From Portibacter marinus (lineage in GTDB: Bacteria > Bacteroidota > Bacteroidia > Chitinophagales > Saprospiraceae): a DNA stretch of 64,000 nt. Positions within the stretch are counted from its first letter, which is position 1. The number at the start of each line of letters is the position of its first letter. Where the stretch lies: positions 124,001-188,000 of the forward strand of contig NZ_JAJNKB010000005.1 of assembly GCF_021533195.1 (NCBI RefSeq), written 5' to 3'. Below, one piece after another: positions 18,775-27,443 of the stretch. Both the position numbers and the translations under genes were made by a program. The notes below the pieces were generated by a model. It was given only the letters and a program-made list of their open reading frames with translations, was not told the DNA's origin and did not search any database.

Positions 18775-20021
18775 GACTTATCATTTTGTACTTCTATAAA
18801 ATCATATGCAGCCTGGTGTAGTTTCGGTCGAAAGTTCATCGAATACAACTTGCGATTGCTGCGATATGGATGTACTCGATTGCTAAGAAAAATAACAGTC
18901 AGCTCGTGTTCAGGGTCTATCCAAATAAATGTTCCTGTAAATCCGCTGTGTCCATAGGATGATGGACTTGCAGACTCAGCCACATAACTTGCAGATGCGT
19001 CATAGTCCAAAAGTGGTTTGTCAAACGCAAGTCCCCTTCTATTGTCATTCTCCGGGAATTGTACTGAGGTATATTTCTCTACAATGTTTGTCATAAAAAC
19101 TTCATTATCAGGCTTCAAAAGTCGATCGCATATGGTCATGAGAGAAGAAGCATTGGCAAATAGGCCAGCATTAGCAGAAACGCCATCCAGCATCGATGCA
19201 TTTTCATCATGAACATAACCATGGACAGTTTTCTTTCTAAAAAACGTATCACTTTCGGTGGGTACTATGTCTTCCAAAGGGAAATATTCAGAGGGTTTAA
19301 AAGTTATTCTATCTGCATGAAGCGGATGGTATATCTGATCTCTTAGAAATTCGTCTAAGCATAATCCTGATCGTTGATAAATTAAATCTGGGATTAAAAG
19401 AAAAGCAAGTCCTGAATAGAGATACTTTTTCTCTGAATTTAATGGAGAAGACCTGATGATCTTTCTCATTTTTCTGGGGTATCGTCGATGAAGAAATATA
19501 TCATCATCAATTACGATTGGATTCCATTTGTTGTATTTTCTTGAAAAGGTCCGCCATTTAAAGCGGTCTTTTCTGTTCTTTGCTGTTTGCCAAAAGACGA
19601 TATAAGGTTGAAGGCCAGATTGATGCGCCAGAATTTCCTTCCAGGTGATATCTGATTTATCTGAATTTTTGAAATAAGGATGGGTTTCTCCCAGTTTTTC
19701 TTTCGGATCAAATAGTCCCATTTGTTCCAGCTTCATTAAAGCCAGTCCACCTGCCATAATTTTAGTGACAGAGGCCAGGTCATACAGGTCCAGTGTATCC
19801 GTCTTTCTCTTTTTTTGATAGGTATGGTGACCATAAGCTTTGTGTAATAAGATAGAATCGCGATGCTTTATTAAGACCTGAGCCCCTGGAAAGGCAGAGG
19901 AATCAATCGCATTCTGAACCAAAGAATCGATATGACTTCGAAATTCTTTGATATCTTGCTGACTCTCAGCCTTAAAGCTGAGCGAGCATAATATAATAAT
20001 GAATAAACTATATTTCAACAT
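18771..20021 (-). CDS. Class C beta-lactamase-family serine hydrolase
   Basis: A 416-residue exported serine hydrolase. The nucleophile motif SVTK is intact at 84-87, Y202-S203-G204 occupies the YxN position, and HSG is at 358-360. Such proteins are D,D-peptidases, esterases or beta-lactamase relatives acting in the periplasm. ATG 20021 starts a clear signal peptide (MLKYSLFIII); an upstream in-frame start at 20069 would run into the divergent gene. It is the first gene of the - strand operon to pfkA. Its start codon shares bases with the start of the divergent ChaN-like gene. Confidence 0.87.
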   Translation of the reverse strand: MLKYSLFIIILCSLSFKAESQQDIKEFRSHIDSLVQNAIDSSAFPGAQVLIKHRDSILLHKAYGHHTYQKKRKTDTLDLYDLASVTKIMAGGLALMKLEQMGLFDPKEKLGETHPYFKNSDKSDITWKEILAHQSGLQPYIVFWQTAKNRKDRFKWRTFSRKYNKWNPIVIDDDIFLHRRYPRKMRKIIRSSPLNSEKKYLYSGLAFLLIPDLIYQRSGLCLDEFLRDQIYHPLHADRITFKPSEYFPLEDIVPTESDTFFRKKTVHGYVHDENASMLDGVSANAGLFANASSLMTICDRLLKPDNEVFMTNIVEKYTSVQFPENDNRRGLAFDKPLLDYDASASYVAESASPSSYGHSGFTGTFIWIDPEHELTVIFLSNRVHPYRSNRKLYSMNFRPKLHQAAYDFIEVQNDKS

Positions 20022-20874
20022 GTTCAAATTTAAGAATGTATCCTTAATTTTTGTACTCGTATTGATCACTTTACAATTTCCAGCTTTGGCACAGAAAGCA
20101 CAATCGCATCAACTTCTTAATGACAAACTGAAAAAATCATCTTTTAAAAAACTGATTAAGTCTGCCCAGAAAGCCGATGTAATCTTTTTTGGTGAAATGC
20201 ATGATGACCCTATAAGTCACTGGCTACAATTAAAACTTATCAAAGCTTTAGATGAGAAAAATAATTTGATTTTGGGACTGGAAATGTTTGAGCGTGACAA
20301 TCAATCAGAATTAGATCAATACCTGAATGATGAAATCGATCTTGCAACCTTCGAAAAAGAGGCGAGATTATGGAATAATTACAAGACAGATTATGCACCA
20401 CTGATCAATTATGCCAGAGAGAAAGGAATTAATGTGGTTGCGACCAATATCCCCAGGCGCTATGCCTCGATGGTTTACAAGCAAGGATTTGGTGCCATTG
20501 AATCCCTCGTTGCAGAGGAAAAAGCATATATCGCTCCTCTACCCATTGAGTTTGATATCGACCTTCCGGGATACCAAAAAATGCTCAACATGGTAGAAGG
20601 ACATGGCGGTGAGAATTTCCCTAAAGCACAAGCCATCAAGGATGCGACAATGGCACACAGTATTTCAGAAAATATAAAAGAGGGTAAAATCTTTTTTCAT
20701 GCAAATGGTCGATATCATTCTGATCATAAGGAGGGCATTATTTGGTATCTTAGAAAATATCGACCAGACTTAAAGATACTTACCATTACTACGATCATGG
20801 AAGGAGAAGTACCGGAAAAAGGGGTTGCAGACTATATCATTATGGTGGATGAGGACATGATCAAGACCTATTAA
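20020..20874 (+). CDS. ChaN-family iron-regulated/haem-binding-like protein
   Basis: A 284-residue exported protein of the ChaN (DUF399) family; characterised members bind haem and take part in iron uptake. The signal peptide (MFKFKNVSLIF to PALAQ) is followed by the family motif FFGEMHDDP (Gly58-Glu59-Met60-His61), LGLEMFERDNQ, and the VATNIPRRYASMV segment. ATG 20020 gives the natural signal peptide; an upstream ATG at 19999 lies inside the divergent gene. No lipobox is seen. A strong terminator lies about 150 bases downstream. Confidence 0.83.
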   Translation: MFKFKNVSLIFVLVLITLQFPALAQKAQSHQLLNDKLKKSSFKKLIKSAQKADVIFFGEMHDDPISHWLQLKLIKALDEKNNLILGLEMFERDNQSELDQYLNDEIDLATFEKEARLWNNYKTDYAPLINYAREKGINVVATNIPRRYASMVYKQGFGAIESLVAEEKAYIAPLPIEFDIDLPGYQKMLNMVEGHGGENFPKAQAIKDATMAHSISENIKEGKIFFHANGRYHSDHKEGIIWYLRKYRPDLKILTITTIMEGEVPEKGVADYIIMVDEDMIKTY

Positions 20875-21020
20875 TGCTAAAATGCGTGACAGAATGTTAA
20901 ATTTTTGTTCGGTTTCCAACAAATCAAAAATTAATACGTTCTTTTATCATACAAATGCAAGACACCATGAATTAACATCCTTAAATGTTTTTTTACATTC
21001 GTTTCACTATGAATGTAGGG

Positions 21021-21059
21021 CTCACTTAGATATAACTATCTAAGTGGGTTCTTTTTTTT
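21021..21059 (+). terminator. Rho-independent terminator
   Basis: CACTTAGATA (21023-21032) pairs perfectly with TATCTAAGTG (21037-21046) around a 4-base loop and is followed by a run of eight T. It ends the ChaN-like transcript, before the FMN reductase gene. Confidence 0.85.
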
Positions 21060-21074
21060 GATGAATACTCACTT

Positions 21075-21563
21075 ATGCTTATTATTCAAGGTAGTCACCG
21101 AAAAACAGGTAATACTGCTGCCGCAGTGAAAGCGCTGGCTGAGAGATTGGATGCGCAGACCATTCATCTGGCAGACTTGAAGCTTGCACAATTTTCATAT
21201 GCAGGTACTACGGACGATGATTTTGTTCAGGTCATACAAAAGATGATTAAACATAGAAAGGTAGTGTGGGCAACTCCGGTTTACTGGTATACGATGAGTG
21301 GAATGATGAAAGTTTTGTTGGATAGAATCTCTGACCTGCTGAAGTGGAATAAGGATTTAGGGCGGCAATTGAGAGGGTTGGAGATGCATATCATAAGCGT
21401 TTCAGAACATGATGATGTACCTCAGGAATTTTCAAACCCTTTTAGGATGTCGGCAGAATATCTGGGATGGACATTTGGAACATACTGCCACCTCTACGGA
21501 AAATCGGGGCTATTAAGCGCAGAGAGTATGAAGAGATTAGATGCCTTTGCTGATCAAATTTAA
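21075..21563 (+). CDS. NADPH-dependent FMN reductase / flavodoxin-fold oxidoreductase
   Basis: A 162-residue flavodoxin-fold protein. GSHRKTGNT at the N-terminus is the FMN phosphate-binding loop and ATPVYWYTMSGMMKVLLDR is the second flavin-contact region of the NADPH-dependent FMN reductase family. It is cytoplasmic and probably reduces quinones, flavins or azo compounds; the natural acceptor is unknown. It starts 15 bases after a terminator, so its promoter must overlap that terminator or it depends on read-through. Its stop lies 3 bases from the convergent M28 peptidase gene. Confidence 0.85.
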   Translation: MLIIQGSHRKTGNTAAAVKALAERLDAQTIHLADLKLAQFSYAGTTDDDFVQVIQKMIKHRKVVWATPVYWYTMSGMMKVLLDRISDLLKWNKDLGRQLRGLEMHIISVSEHDDVPQEFSNPFRMSAEYLGWTFGTYCHLYGKSGLLSAESMKRLDAFADQI

Positions 21564-21566
21564 AAA

Positions 21567-22928
21567 TTACCTTCTGGGAATCAAGGTGGTAGGATAAGCA
21601 ACCACACTTTCATTTCCATCGTCCGAAACCGCGGCTACGCCAAAAAGGTAATTATCAATGACGATTCCTTCTAATGTAAATTCATGCACCTTTCCAACAT
21701 ATCGAGAATACTGCCATTGAGGTGACGTGGTGTCACGCCAATAGATTTTATATCCTTTTACATGTGGATCATTCGATTCTTCCCATTTTAATCTCGTGGA
21801 GGGTCTTACAGCTCCTCCGATCATTAAGCCAGTTGGTGGTTCAGGAGCCCATGCAATACCGGCCAGGCTGATGGCGTTAACTGCTGTCAATTTTGAAGCA
21901 TAGTCAAAGTCTACTCCTTCTATGACATCGCCATACTCAATTCCATTTTCTGTTCTCAGGTCCTGATGTTGCATATTGTAATTTTCATGAGTCTCCATAA
22001 TTCGCACGCCAGGGAAACCCGCATCATTAAAAGGTTTGTGATGACCTCCTCTGCCAAATCTGTCTAATCTGTAGATCATAATAGCCTCCAAATTAGTCAT
22101 GTATTGAGAAGTCATTCTGGCTACATATCTGGCCAATTGTCGAGAAGGGCCGTCCACTTCGCCTCCATAGAAGCGTTTCCAGATTCTCTTTTGCTCATCC
22201 TCATTAGGAGGAGCCGCCTCCGAAAAAACGCGGAAAGTAGTATTGTCAATCACGCCATCTATTCCATGTATGTTTCCTATCATATCATTATTCAACACGC
22301 CAATAATGTCCCAGTCCTCCTCTTGAGCGCGTTCAGCCATTATTTTTCCACCAAATAAACCTTGTTCTTCACCAGATAAACCGACAAAAATGATAGAACT
22401 CGCGAAGTCATATTTTGAAAGAATTCGACTTGCTTCCAAAACGCCTGCGATTCCAGAAGCATTATCATTGGCTCCGGGAGAGTCAGATGTGGCATCAAGT
22501 GCATCGGAGACTCTGGAATCAATATCACCAGACATAATGATATATCTATCAGGATAAACTGTACCTCTTTTGATCGCCATCACATTAACAATATGAACGC
22601 CTTCAGGAATTCTACGAGATTCTCCGGGTTCAACATCTCCGCTAAGGTAGCTGACCTCAAGACATCCACCACAATCTTTTGAAATTTGATCGAATTCAGA
22701 TTTGATCCACCTCCTGGCTGCGCCAATACCTCTCGTATCTGAGATAGTGTCCGATAGTGTATGTCTGGTGCCGAAGCTGACGAGCTTTTGGATATCATTC
22801 TCTATTCTTTCAGCAGAACTGGACTCAATAATTTCGTACATTCTATCATCCTGAGCTGGTTGTGCACTTATACTAGTGTAGAGGAAAAGCAGTGCTAAAA
22901 ACAAAAAGAATTGGTGATATTCTCTCAT
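21567..22928 (-). CDS. M28-family zinc peptidase with C-terminal fibronectin-like domain
   Basis: A 453-residue secreted peptidase with signal peptide cleavage near TSISAQ. The M28 core shows G134-D-I-D-S138, GANDNASG (Asp155), GEEQG with Glu187-Glu188 and NNDMIG, then a final histidine-containing loop (ETHENYNMQHQ). The first metal ligand is usually His in GHxDS; here it is Asp135. The last 90 or so residues (from PEPPTGLMIGG) look like a fibronectin type III domain. It probably trims peptides in the periplasm or outside the cell. Confidence 0.85.
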   Translation of the reverse strand: MREYHQFFLFLALLFLYTSISAQPAQDDRMYEIIESSSAERIENDIQKLVSFGTRHTLSDTISDTRGIGAARRWIKSEFDQISKDCGGCLEVSYLSGDVEPGESRRIPEGVHIVNVMAIKRGTVYPDRYIIMSGDIDSRVSDALDATSDSPGANDNASGIAGVLEASRILSKYDFASSIIFVGLSGEEQGLFGGKIMAERAQEEDWDIIGVLNNDMIGNIHGIDGVIDNTTFRVFSEAAPPNEDEQKRIWKRFYGGEVDGPSRQLARYVARMTSQYMTNLEAIMIYRLDRFGRGGHHKPFNDAGFPGVRIMETHENYNMQHQDLRTENGIEYGDVIEGVDFDYASKLTAVNAISLAGIAWAPEPPTGLMIGGAVRPSTRLKWEESNDPHVKGYKIYWRDTTSPQWQYSRYVGKVHEFTLEGIVIDNYLFGVAAVSDDGNESVVAYPTTLIPRR

Positions 22929-23046
22929 AGAATAAATATTTTAAGTGAAGATAAAAATATAAACAGGGTATGAAAGACTGTCACAATCAATATTCATTAA
23001 CAAACGCTAGATAGCCAACTTAATCCTTAGTAGTAAACGATATTAT

Positions 23047-23054
23047 TATCTTTG
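23047..23054 (+). promoter_or_regulatory. -7 promoter box TATCTTTG
   Basis: A perfect TAnnTTTG box 43 bases before the ATG of the lipoprotein gene at 23098, giving a leader of about 35 bases. Confidence 0.55.
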
Positions 23055-23097
23055 TCGTTTGGCGAGATGCCCAATCACTTTTAACAATTACTGCAAA

Positions 23098-23832
23098 ATG
23101 AAATATTTCTTAATCCTTTTTTTAGGTATGTCAATGTTGGCTTGTGAAAATTCCGAAACCGAAGAAGTTAATCCAGCTGCATCGGGCTTTAATCTTGAAG
23201 CAAGCGATCCAAAAGCCATCGAAATAGCGGATAGAGTGATGGAAGCTTCTGGTGGTAGACAAACCTGGGACAACACTGATTATTTCCAATGGAGATTTTT
23301 TGGGAACCGACTGCATACCTGGAATAAGGGAACAGGTGATCTTATTATAGAGAGTGAAAAAGACAGCTTTACCTATGAAATGAATTTAAACTCGATGGAA
23401 GGTACCGTTGTCATGAAAGGTGATACTCTGGATTCAGAGGAGGCTCAAGAACATTTGAAGAAAGGCAAGGAATTCTGGATTAATGATTCGTATTGGATAT
23501 TTCTTCCTTTTAAATTGAAAGATTCTGGCGTTACGTTGAAGTATCTAGGTGAAGGTCAAAGCAGTGATGGTGCTCCAAGTGAAAAACTGGAATTGACTTT
23601 CGAGGAGGTAGGTGTTACTCCTGACAATAAATATGTCGTTTATGTTGACAAAGAGAGCAATTTGATCAATCAGTGGGATTTTTACACCAATTATACTGAT
23701 GAAGAGCCGCGCTTTTCCACTCCATGGAAGGATTATAAAGATTACAATGGTTTATGGTTATCCTCCAATCGAGGAGAAAGGGGCATGTCTGACATTGCGG
23801 TAGGGGAGCAGTTGGCAAGTAAGTTTAAATAG
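23098..23832 (+). CDS. Lipoprotein of unknown function (DUF6503-like)
   Basis: A 244-residue lipoprotein with lipobox MLACE near residue 16. The mature part begins with a conserved-looking EIADRVMEASGGRQTWDNT and continues as beta-strand-rich sequence with many Trp and Asp residues, ending in LSSNRGERGMSD. It resembles the DUF6503 family of Bacteroidota, but I assign that from memory of the pattern only. ATG 23098 is chosen because it begins the lipoprotein signal; a longer in-frame start at 23059 is less natural. Confidence 0.75.
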   Translation: MKYFLILFLGMSMLACENSETEEVNPAASGFNLEASDPKAIEIADRVMEASGGRQTWDNTDYFQWRFFGNRLHTWNKGTGDLIIESEKDSFTYEMNLNSMEGTVVMKGDTLDSEEAQEHLKKGKEFWINDSYWIFLPFKLKDSGVTLKYLGEGQSSDGAPSEKLELTFEEVGVTPDNKYVVYVDKESNLINQWDFYTNYTDEEPRFSTPWKDYKDYNGLWLSSNRGERGMSDIAVGEQLASKFK

Positions 23833-23873
23833 TCCTCAGGAACACAAAAGTGTCATAGAATAGCCACATCCTT

Positions 23874-24032
23874 CTAACTTTGCAAATTGCATTGGGACTC
23901 ATAACTTTATTTGGAACTTGCAAAATTCCTCTGGCACTTGCAAATTCCATTTGCAAGCAAACTGAAAACCTTTTCAATTATTACTCGTATTTTACAACAG
24001 GACTGGCAAATTCCAATTCGATTTGCAAGCTC
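23874..24032. repeat. Cluster of TTGCAAAT inverted/direct repeats
   Basis: Four related copies of a GCAAATTCC-like unit lie between two lipoprotein genes. One copy is a perfect hairpin, CTTGCAAAT-TCC-ATTTGCAAG (about 23937-23957), and another, about 24006-24030, has GCAAAT and ATTTGC arms. They may be remnants of a dispersed palindromic element or a processing/terminator structure. Frames that read through this region look like artefacts of the repeats. Confidence 0.5.
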
Positions 24033-24112
24033 TTCTCTCATCTTACCCAACCAAGTTCTCGCAGTCCTCTTCTCGACATCAAAGCTGAAGTGACCCCATC
24101 TATAGACAATAC

Positions 24113-24586
24113 CTAGTTATGATAAGCGGCATTGTGAACCAGCGGATTGCCGCATGTAGCACAATTTGCTTGTGATCCCGCTCCGCCAGGACAACCATTA
24201 GAACAAGTGTAGTGGTAAACTCCGGCAGCATTAACAGCTGGTTCCGTTGAAGGAGTTGGTGGAGTCACAGCACCCGATGGGGTGGTGGTCACACCAGCAC
24301 CAGCATTGTGAAATGCGGCGTTGTGAACCAATGCTTGTCCGCAATCAGGACATGAGCCCTGGGCATCACCTCCTTTAGTTGGATGCGCTGGACAGTAGTA
24401 ATGTAAAGCACTTGCGCTTGTTGAAACTGCAGCGGACTGAGCTGCTTTCTGCGCCTGAAGTGCAGCAGATTCAGCATTAATGGCATCATGTTGAGCCTGT
24501 GTCATCACCGGCTCAGGCCTTGGAGGAGTCTCAGCACAACTGGCCAAAAAAAGCATTGATATCAAAAGAAATCCAAAATATTTCAT
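24113..24586 (-). CDS. Lipoprotein with two zinc-ribbon-like repeats
   Basis: A 157-residue lipoprotein (lipobox LASCA, Cys17). After an alanine/glutamine-rich linker come two related modules, YYCPAHPTKGG..CPDCGQALVHN and YHYTCSNGCPGG..CATCGNPLVHN, separated by a Thr/Pro-rich spacer. Each module ends with VHNAA[FY]HN and has a CxxC knuckle. They resemble the short heavy-metal-binding domain found in copper/cation efflux proteins (CPMHPE...CPKCGM), so metal binding at the outer membrane is plausible. No transporter gene is adjacent. Confidence 0.75.
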   Translation of the reverse strand: MKYFGFLLISMLFLASCAETPPRPEPVMTQAQHDAINAESAALQAQKAAQSAAVSTSASALHYYCPAHPTKGGDAQGSCPDCGQALVHNAAFHNAGAGVTTTPSGAVTPPTPSTEPAVNAAGVYHYTCSNGCPGGAGSQANCATCGNPLVHNAAYHN

Positions 24587-24719
24587 CTCATTGTTATTTA
24601 ATTCGGACGTTTAAGTCCATATAATGATGTAAATGTAAAACTTTTTTTATTCATCCTACTTTAAGCATACAGATTAATTCAATATTATTGCATACACAAT
24701 AATTGCATATACAAGTATT

Positions 24720-25799
24720 ATGATTCAAATTCCTCAAAATATTCAGGATTTACAACCATACAAACCTGGAAAATCTAGTGACCCATCAGCTTATTCTCGC
24801 TATAAAGCAATCCTAAGCTCGAATGAGAATAATTATGGTCCATCACCATTGGCGATGAATGCCATTAAAGATCATCTAAGCAGCATTCACCTATATCCGG
24901 ATCCACAAGCTTTCGCTCTGACACAAAAGCTAAGTGAAATTCATCAGCGTCCTGGTGATGAAATTATCCTATCAAATGGTCTGGATGGGCTTTTATACTC
25001 GATGTTTAAAGCTTTTACCAATGAAGGCGACCATGTGATTACCAATGATCGTTCTTTCGTTGCTTTTAACAAGTTTGCTGCCATGCATAATGTCAATGTA
25101 ACAAAAGTTGAGAATATAGAATATCAATTTGACCTGCAATCAATAAAACACAGGATTACTTCAAAAACTAAAATGATTTACATATGTAATCCCAATAATC
25201 CCACAGGTACAATGATTACTCAGGATGAGATAAAAGACCTGGTGAGTAGTATTCCAAGTCATATTCTTGTCGTTGTAGATGAAGCTTATTTTCAATATGC
25301 TAAAAACCTACTTCCATCTTTTCCTGATACATCCACTATGAATATTTCTAATATATTAACATTAAGGACTTTCTCAAAGCTATATGGCATAGCGGGTGTA
25401 AGAATTGGTTATGGAATGGGAAGCAAACCAGTCATTCAGGCGCTCAAAAAAGTGAAATTAGTGTTTAATCCGAATTCCCTTGCCCAAGTTGCTGCATTTG
25501 CGGCTCTTGACGATCATAACCATCGGAAGATCACTTTGGATAATAACAACAAGTGGATGCAAAAGCTAGAGGAGCAGCTTAATAAAAAAGGGATCAAATA
25601 CCTTAAGAGCTATGCCAATTTTATTTGTTCCATATATCAGGATGAGCAAGAATCTCAGAGATTTGTGAATTATATGGATGGTAAAGGCGTTTTATTGAGG
25701 AAACTGGACAGTTTTGGAATGCCAGAAGGAGTTAGAATCTCCATTGGCACTGATCAGGAAATGAGGTACTTTTCTCAAATATTAGAACGTTTTGAATAA
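24720..25799 (+). CDS. Histidinol-phosphate-aminotransferase-like PLP enzyme
   Basis: A 359-residue fold-type I aminotransferase. NPNNPTG precedes the PLP-contact VDEAYFQY segment, and the Schiff-base lysine is Lys220 in TFSKLYG; RIGYG supplies the phosphate-binding arginine. The pattern is that of the HisC family, but no other his gene is adjacent, so it may act on another amino acid. It is followed at 11 bases by the haloperoxidase-like lipoprotein gene, whose promoter box overlaps this gene's stop codon. Confidence 0.85.
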   Translation: MIQIPQNIQDLQPYKPGKSSDPSAYSRYKAILSSNENNYGPSPLAMNAIKDHLSSIHLYPDPQAFALTQKLSEIHQRPGDEIILSNGLDGLLYSMFKAFTNEGDHVITNDRSFVAFNKFAAMHNVNVTKVENIEYQFDLQSIKHRITSKTKMIYICNPNNPTGTMITQDEIKDLVSSIPSHILVVVDEAYFQYAKNLLPSFPDTSTMNISNILTLRTFSKLYGIAGVRIGYGMGSKPVIQALKKVKLVFNPNSLAQVAAFAALDDHNHRKITLDNNNKWMQKLEEQLNKKGIKYLKSYANFICSIYQDEQESQRFVNYMDGKGVLLRKLDSFGMPEGVRISIGTDQEMRYFSQILERFE

Positions 25800-25804
25800 A
25801 TTTG
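25797..25804 (+). promoter_or_regulatory. -7 promoter box TAAATTTG overlapping a stop codon
   Basis: A perfect TAnnTTTG box that includes the TAA stop of the aminotransferase gene. Only six bases separate it from the ATG at 25811, which predicts an mRNA with almost no leader. Confidence 0.45.
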
Positions 25805-25810
25805 CAGAGT

Positions 25811-27127
25811 ATGAGATACTTACTTAATATAATCTTAGTCACATTGATTTTTGCTTCATGCCAACAAGAAGTTAAGGACTATGATCATTTGATAAATGAT
25901 GCAGAAATCGTCCATGATTATATGGATAAATTATCGGATGTGATTGTACATGATATTTTTTCACCTCCTGTTGCATCAAGAAACTACGTCTATCCCAGTA
26001 TAGCGGGATACGAGGCAATCCTTCATTCTAGCAAAGATTTAGAGAGTTTTGTTGGTCGATTGAATGGGTTTGAAAATGTTGCACAACCGGATACAAGTCT
26101 GGAGATATCGTTTCCATTAGCTTCCATTCAGGCATTTCACGTGGTCAGTAAGGCCTTGATTTTCTCGGAGGACACATTGGCACAGTTTCATCATACTTTT
26201 CTTGAAGATCTGAAACAAAAAGGTTTTCCTGAAAAGGTCTTGATGGCATCTCAGGATTTTGGTAATGCGGTTGCAACTTCTATCCTTGAATGGGCAAATG
26301 AAGATAATTATAAGGAGACTCGATCCTACCCTAAATACACTGTAGATTATGAGCCCCATACCTGGAAGCCGACACCTCCAGCCTACATGTCCAGCATTGA
26401 ACCGCACTGGAATAAAATCAGACCAATGGTCCTGGATTCTGCTACCCAATTTGTGCCGGATCCTCCCACTGAATTTAATCTAGATAAAGATTCAAGATTT
26501 TATAAGGAAATGATGGAGGTTTATACAGCTGTAAAGGATGCCGATGAAGAACAAACAGAAATTGCAAATTTTTGGGATTGTAATCCTTATAAAATGAACC
26601 AGACCGGTCACGTAATGTTTGCCACCAAAAAAATAACTCCTGGTGGACATTGGATAGGTATTGCCAAAATTGCATCTCAAAAGGCGAACTTATCTATGGA
26701 GAAAACCATGGAGGTTTATGCCTTGTGTTCGATTGCTTTGTTTGATGGATTTATAAGCTGCTGGGACGAAAAATATCGTTCGAAGTTGATCCGTCCAGAA
26801 ACGGTGATTAATGAGCACGTTGATGAAGATTGGTTACCTATACTGCAGACACCTCCTTTCCCAGAGCACACCAGTGGTCACTCTGTAATTTCAAGGGCGG
26901 CAGCAGTAGTACTTACGGAAATTTTTGGAGAGAACTTTTCATTTGACGATGACACAGAATTACAATATGGGTTGCCGATTCGATCATTTGCTTCCTTTAA
27001 AGAAGCTTCTGAAGAAGCAGCTATCAGTAGATTATATGGAGGTATACACTATCGTCCGGCTATAGATTATGGCGTGGCCCAGGGCGAAAATGTAGGAGAA
27101 TTCATCATTGAAGAACTCAATATTTAG
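25811..27127 (+). CDS. Vanadium-dependent haloperoxidase/PAP2-superfamily lipoprotein
   Basis: A 438-residue lipoprotein (lipobox IFASC) of the phosphatidic acid phosphatase/vanadium haloperoxidase superfamily. The active-site motifs are PEHTSGHS at 351-358 and SRLYGGIHYRPA starting at Ser406, which supply the His and Arg that hold vanadate or phosphate. It could be a haloperoxidase or an acid phosphatase; sequence alone does not decide. ATG 25811 begins the lipoprotein signal; the in-frame TTG at 25802 is less likely. Confidence 0.84.
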   Translation: MRYLLNIILVTLIFASCQQEVKDYDHLINDAEIVHDYMDKLSDVIVHDIFSPPVASRNYVYPSIAGYEAILHSSKDLESFVGRLNGFENVAQPDTSLEISFPLASIQAFHVVSKALIFSEDTLAQFHHTFLEDLKQKGFPEKVLMASQDFGNAVATSILEWANEDNYKETRSYPKYTVDYEPHTWKPTPPAYMSSIEPHWNKIRPMVLDSATQFVPDPPTEFNLDKDSRFYKEMMEVYTAVKDADEEQTEIANFWDCNPYKMNQTGHVMFATKKITPGGHWIGIAKIASQKANLSMEKTMEVYALCSIALFDGFISCWDEKYRSKLIRPETVINEHVDEDWLPILQTPPFPEHTSGHSVISRAAAVVLTEIFGENFSFDDDTELQYGLPIRSFASFKEASEEAAISRLYGGIHYRPAIDYGVAQGENVGEFIIEELNI

Positions 27128-27443
27128 GATCTTTATTTTGATTAATTTAAACTCAATATGGTGCGCTATAACCTCTATTTGAGCTTTTTTGTGTATCAGT
27201 AGCAGTCATTTTCTAAGGGAATTAAAAGCTCAAAATATTGATAGCCAATTTTTTATCATTCAAAGTTCATTAAAATCGAAAAAATTGTGAACAATTTTAT
27301 TCATTTTTGATTTTAATTGCATAAATTTACCATACAGGGGAAAGAATACGAGATGTAATGATTTGAAGTTCCTCTATACAAAAAGGTTTTTTAAGTTAAG
27401 TTATGATTATTTAGGCTGCGTGTAATAGTACAGGCAGCCTATT
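27128..27443. other. Intergenic region between haloperoxidase and MFS genes
   Basis: A 316-base convergent spacer, AT-rich, with no reading frame of note. It holds one hairpin at its right-hand end (27413-27440). I see no RNA gene or repeat. Confidence 0.5.
27413..27440. terminator. Hairpin between convergent genes
   Basis: AGGCTGC (27413-27419) pairs with GCAGCCT (27434-27440), with an inner TGTA/TACA pairing across a single G-G mismatch. It is followed by ATTTTATTT on the + strand and lies 3 bases from the MFS stop on the - strand, so it probably serves both transcripts. Confidence 0.5.

Noticed and set aside
23880-24116. 78-codon + strand frame between the two lipoprotein genes
   Set aside because: It is read through the TTGCAAAT repeats and its product is low-complexity; no start signal or homology pattern is seen.
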